A DNA stretch of 51,046 bases from Kribbella turkmenica (GTDB taxonomy: Bacteria > Actinomycetota > Actinomycetes > Propionibacteriales > Kribbellaceae). The notes below the pieces were generated by a model that was not told where the DNA came from, did not search any database, and saw only the letters and a list, made by a program, of their open reading frames with translations. Positions 48,975-51,046 of this stretch are shown here, one piece after another. Position numbers and translations under genes: made by a program. The stretch covers positions 1 to 51,046 of the forward strand of contig NZ_SMKR01000031.1 in assembly GCF_004348725.1 (NCBI RefSeq), written 5' to 3'. How positions within the stretch are numbered: position 1 is the stretch's first letter; each line of letters begins with the position of its first letter.

Positions 48975-51046
48975 GTGGAAGCACCCCTTGCGTTGTACCG
49001 CCGGTATCGCCCGGAGACGTTCTCCGAGGTGATCGGGCAGGATCATGTCACGGCGCCGCTGCGGAACGCGTTGAGCAACAACCGGGTCAACCACGCCTAC
49101 CTGTTCTCCGGTCCGCGCGGGTGCGGCAAGACCACCAGCGCCCGGATCCTGGCCCGCGCGATCAACTGCGAGAAGGGCCCGATCGCCGAGCCGTGCGGGG
49201 TCTGCAAGTCCTGCACCGACCTGGCCCGCGGCGGTCCCGGCAGCATCGACGTCATCGAGATCGACGCCGCCTCGCACGGCGGCGTCGACGACGCGCGCGA
49301 CCTGCGCGAGCGGGCGTTCTTCGCGCCGGTCGAGAGCCGCTACAAGGTCTACATCATCGACGAGGCGCACATGGTCACGACGCAGGGCTTCAACGCCCTG
49401 CTGAAGCTGGTCGAGGAGCCGCCGCCGCACCTCAAGTTCATCTTCGCCACCACCGAGCCGGACAAGGTGATCGGGACGATCCGGTCCCGGACGCACCACT
49501 ACCCGTTCCGCCTGGTCCCGCCGAAGGCCCTCGGCGACTACATGGCCTCCCTGTGCGAGTCCGAGGGCGTCGCGATCGAGCCGGCCGCGGTGCCGCTGGT
49601 CGTGCGCGCCGGTGCCGGTTCGGTCCGTGACTCGCTGAGCGTGCTCGACCAGCTGATCGGTGGCGCCGGGCCCGACGGGGTCACGTACGAGCTGGCCGTC
49701 GCGCTCCTTGGCTTCACGCCGGACTCGCTGCTCGACGCCTGTGTCGACGGGTTCGCCGCGCATGACAGCAAGGCCGTGTTCGAGACGATCGAGAAAGTGA
49801 TCGAGACCGGTCAGGACCCGAAGCGGTTCGCCGAGGACCTGCTCCGGCGGCTCCGCGACCTGGTCGTGCTGTCCGCCGTACCGAACGCGATCCACTCCGG
49901 GCTGATCGAGGCCGCCGAGGACCAGGGCGAGCGTTTGCAGACCCAGGCCGCCGGCATCGGAGCCGCCGAGCTCACCAGGGCAGCCGACATCGTCGCCGCG
50001 GGTCTCCTGGAGATGCGCGGAGCCACCGCGCCGCGGCTCCAGCTGGAGCTCATCTGCGCCAAGGTGCTGCTGCCTGGTGCCGACGACTCCACCAACGGCA
50101 TCCAAGCCCGCCTCGACCGGATGGAACGCCGTCTCACCATCGGAGTCCCCGCCGGTACGCCGGAAGCCGTCTCGCCGCCGGCGGCCGTCGGCGGTCCGGA
50201 GCCGGACGCAGCAACAAGCCGCGCCGCGGCCCGAGCGGCAGCAGGCGGCTCAGCCACGGGTACCGCGGCAGCAGGTGGTTCAGCCGCCGGTGCGGCGCCT
50301 GCCGGTGCCGTCGACGGCCCGTCAGTCAGCGGGCCAGCGGTCGGAGGCTCCTCAGGCACTTCACCGAGCTCCGGTGACTCCGCCGGGCCCGGTGGCCGTG
50401 CGAGCGCGGGACGAGCCGGACGCTCTGCTGGTGACGGAGTGGCGAGCGGTTCCTCATCCGGAGGCGCTCACCCCGTATCCAGTCGCTCCGGTGCCTGGGG
50501 CGACGAGTCGGCGTCGGCCACCCCCGCCCCGTCCTCGCAGCCCGCGTCGTCGCAGCCCGCTGGATCAGCGCCGGCCGAGTCTGCCGCGCCGGGGGCCGCG
50601 TCTGCCGCGCCGGGGTCCGCGTCTGCCGCGCCGGGGTCTGCGTCTGGCCGGTCCGCAACGCCCGGATCTGCGCCTGCTTCGTCCGCAGGACCTGGAACGG
50701 CGTCTGGAACCTCACCTGCTGCCGCCTCGTCCAGTGGCGGTCCTGGCTCGACCGTTACCGGCGCATCGGGTGCACCGTCGGCCGGCGCGGTCGGTTTGGC
50801 CGACATCCGCCGGCTGTGGCCCGAGGTGCTCGAGGCGGTGAAGGCCAAGCGCCGGTTCGCCTGGATCATGCTGAGTCAGAACGCCCAGGTCATCGCCGTC
50901 GACGACCAAACCCTCACCCTCGGCCTGGTCAACGCCGGCGCCCGTGAAAGCTTCGCCCGCTCCGGCAGCGATGAGATCCTCCGCCAGGCCATGATCGACA
51001 CCATCGGCCTGAACCGCCGCATCGAAGCAGTAGTAGACCCCTCGAC
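48975..51046 (+). CDS. dnaX: DNA polymerase III subunit gamma/tau (3' end cut by window edge)
   Basis: DnaX is the clamp-loader motor that binds ATP and couples the polymerase cores. The N-terminal AAA+ part has ALYRRYRPETFSEVIGQDHV, Walker A GPRGCGKTTS, the four-Cys zinc module CEKGPIAEPCGVCKSC, Walker B VYIIDEAH, and sensor IFATTEPDKVIGTIRSR. Domain III follows, then a long Ala/Ser/Gly/Pro linker (about 50190-50790), and the conserved C-terminal region LADIRRLWPEVLEAVKAKRRFAWIMLSQNAQV. The frame is open from GTG 48975 to the window end (690 codons). The linker contains a 21-bp tandem repeat, and its codon usage hints at old compensated frameshifts. No programmed-frameshift signal was seen. 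Confidence 0.96.
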   Translation, partial: MEAPLALYRRYRPETFSEVIGQDHVTAPLRNALSNNRVNHAYLFSGPRGCGKTTSARILARAINCEKGPIAEPCGVCKSCTDLARGGPGSIDVIEIDAASHGGVDDARDLRERAFFAPVESRYKVYIIDEAHMVTTQGFNALLKLVEEPPPHLKFIFATTEPDKVIGTIRSRTHHYPFRLVPPKALGDYMASLCESEGVAIEPAAVPLVVRAGAGSVRDSLSVLDQLIGGAGPDGVTYELAVALLGFTPDSLLDACVDGFAAHDSKAVFETIEKVIETGQDPKRFAEDLLRRLRDLVVLSAVPNAIHSGLIEAAEDQGERLQTQAAGIGAAELTRAADIVAAGLLEMRGATAPRLQLELICAKVLLPGADDSTNGIQARLDRMERRLTIGVPAGTPEAVSPPAAVGGPEPDAATSRAAARAAAGGSATGTAAAGGSAAGAAPAGAVDGPSVSGPAVGGSSGTSPSSGDSAGPGGRASAGRAGRSAGDGVASGSSSGGAHPVSSRSGAWGDESASATPAPSSQPASSQPAGSAPAESAAPGAASAAPGSASAAPGSASGRSATPGSAPASSAGPGTASGTSPAAASSSGGPGSTVTGASGAPSAGAVGLADIRRLWPEVLEAVKAKRRFAWIMLSQNAQVIAVDDQTLTLGLVNAGARESFARSGSDEILRQAMIDTIGLNRRIEAVVDPS
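50580..50651 (+). repeat. 21-bp tandem repeat in the dnaX linker
   Basis: TCTGCCGCGCCGGGG plus six bases repeats at 50580, 50601 and 50622 with few changes and then fades out. Each copy encodes SAAPG(S/A)A, so the linker length can vary in frame. Confidence 0.85.

Noticed and set aside
48975..51046. Programmed -1 frameshift in dnaX as in E. coli
   Set aside because: No A-rich slippery heptamer with downstream hairpin was seen. The codon-bias oddity in the linker fits old indels better.
1..51046. CRISPR array, prophage, insertion sequences or a canonical defence island
   Set aside because: No regularly spaced repeats, Cas-like proteins, capsid or tail genes, or transposases were found. The only recombinase-like protein is degenerate.

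Overview
The window is very GC-rich with strong G/C bias at third codon positions, GTG/TTG starts, CCA-encoding tRNA genes, a short bacterial SRP RNA and many actinobacterial families (DUF853 HerA-like ATPase, LytR_C protein, SigE-family ECF sigma factor, tRNA adenosine deaminase-associated protein, DinB/DUF664, F420-type oxidoreductase, DUF3140). It looks like the chromosome of a soil actinomycete; gene order and style suggest Kribbella or a near relative. The genus is inference, because no database could be searched.

Layout. 1-5.8 kb: a secreted Xaa-Pro dipeptidyl-peptidase running off the left edge, a LacI regulator, menB (menaquinone synthesis), a Tat-exported propeller-like protein, and upp. 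5.8-10.8 kb: conserved backbone with a 53-aa protein, the tadA pair, tRNA-Ser(CGA), a CPA1 antiporter, a LytR_C protein, an orphan VapB-like protein and an L,D-transpeptidase. 10.8-23.8 kb: HerA-like ATPase, a GGDEF protein, a secreted SH3 protein, an ECF sigma factor translationally coupled to a Pro/Lys-rich membrane protein, an XRE/DinB pair, an APH-type kinase, a methyltransferase, an M15-like protein, and a two-gene unit holding a catalytically degenerate serine-recombinase domain. 22.4-30.4 kb: an HxlR/MFS pair, two gene remnants, tex, a membrane protein and a second DHA2-type MFS pump. 30.4-35.5 kb: a sugar-uptake locus made of a DUF624 protein, a divergent DeoR/LacI hybrid regulator, then a binding lipoprotein and two permeases with no ATPase, so a shared MsiK-type ATPase is probably used. 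35.5-43.8 kb: accessory genes with several signs of decay and fusion. These include a nitroreductase/methyltransferase chimera, a nucleotidyltransferase/GT2 fusion, an orphan YCII protein, tRNA-Ser(GGA), and a damaged ECF sigma gene with small membrane genes. 43.9-51 kb: SRP RNA (ffs), nadE, a MarR/SRPBCC pair divergent from an acyl-CoA ligase, an epimerase remnant, a nucleotidyltransferase, and dnaX running off the right edge.

Several features stand out. (1) Twelve genes have a TANNNT box 6-8 bases before the start codon, the signature of leaderless transcripts. (2) A palindromic repeat family occurs twice, and one copy forms the C-terminus of a protein. (3) The 3' end of tRNA-Ser(CGA) is duplicated 99 bp downstream like an attachment-site scar. 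(4) Broken or chimeric genes are concentrated between the two tRNA-Ser genes. (5) A LinA-like nucleotidyltransferase is fused to a family-2 glycosyltransferase. I saw no CRISPR array, insertion sequence or prophage, and no clear complete new defence system.
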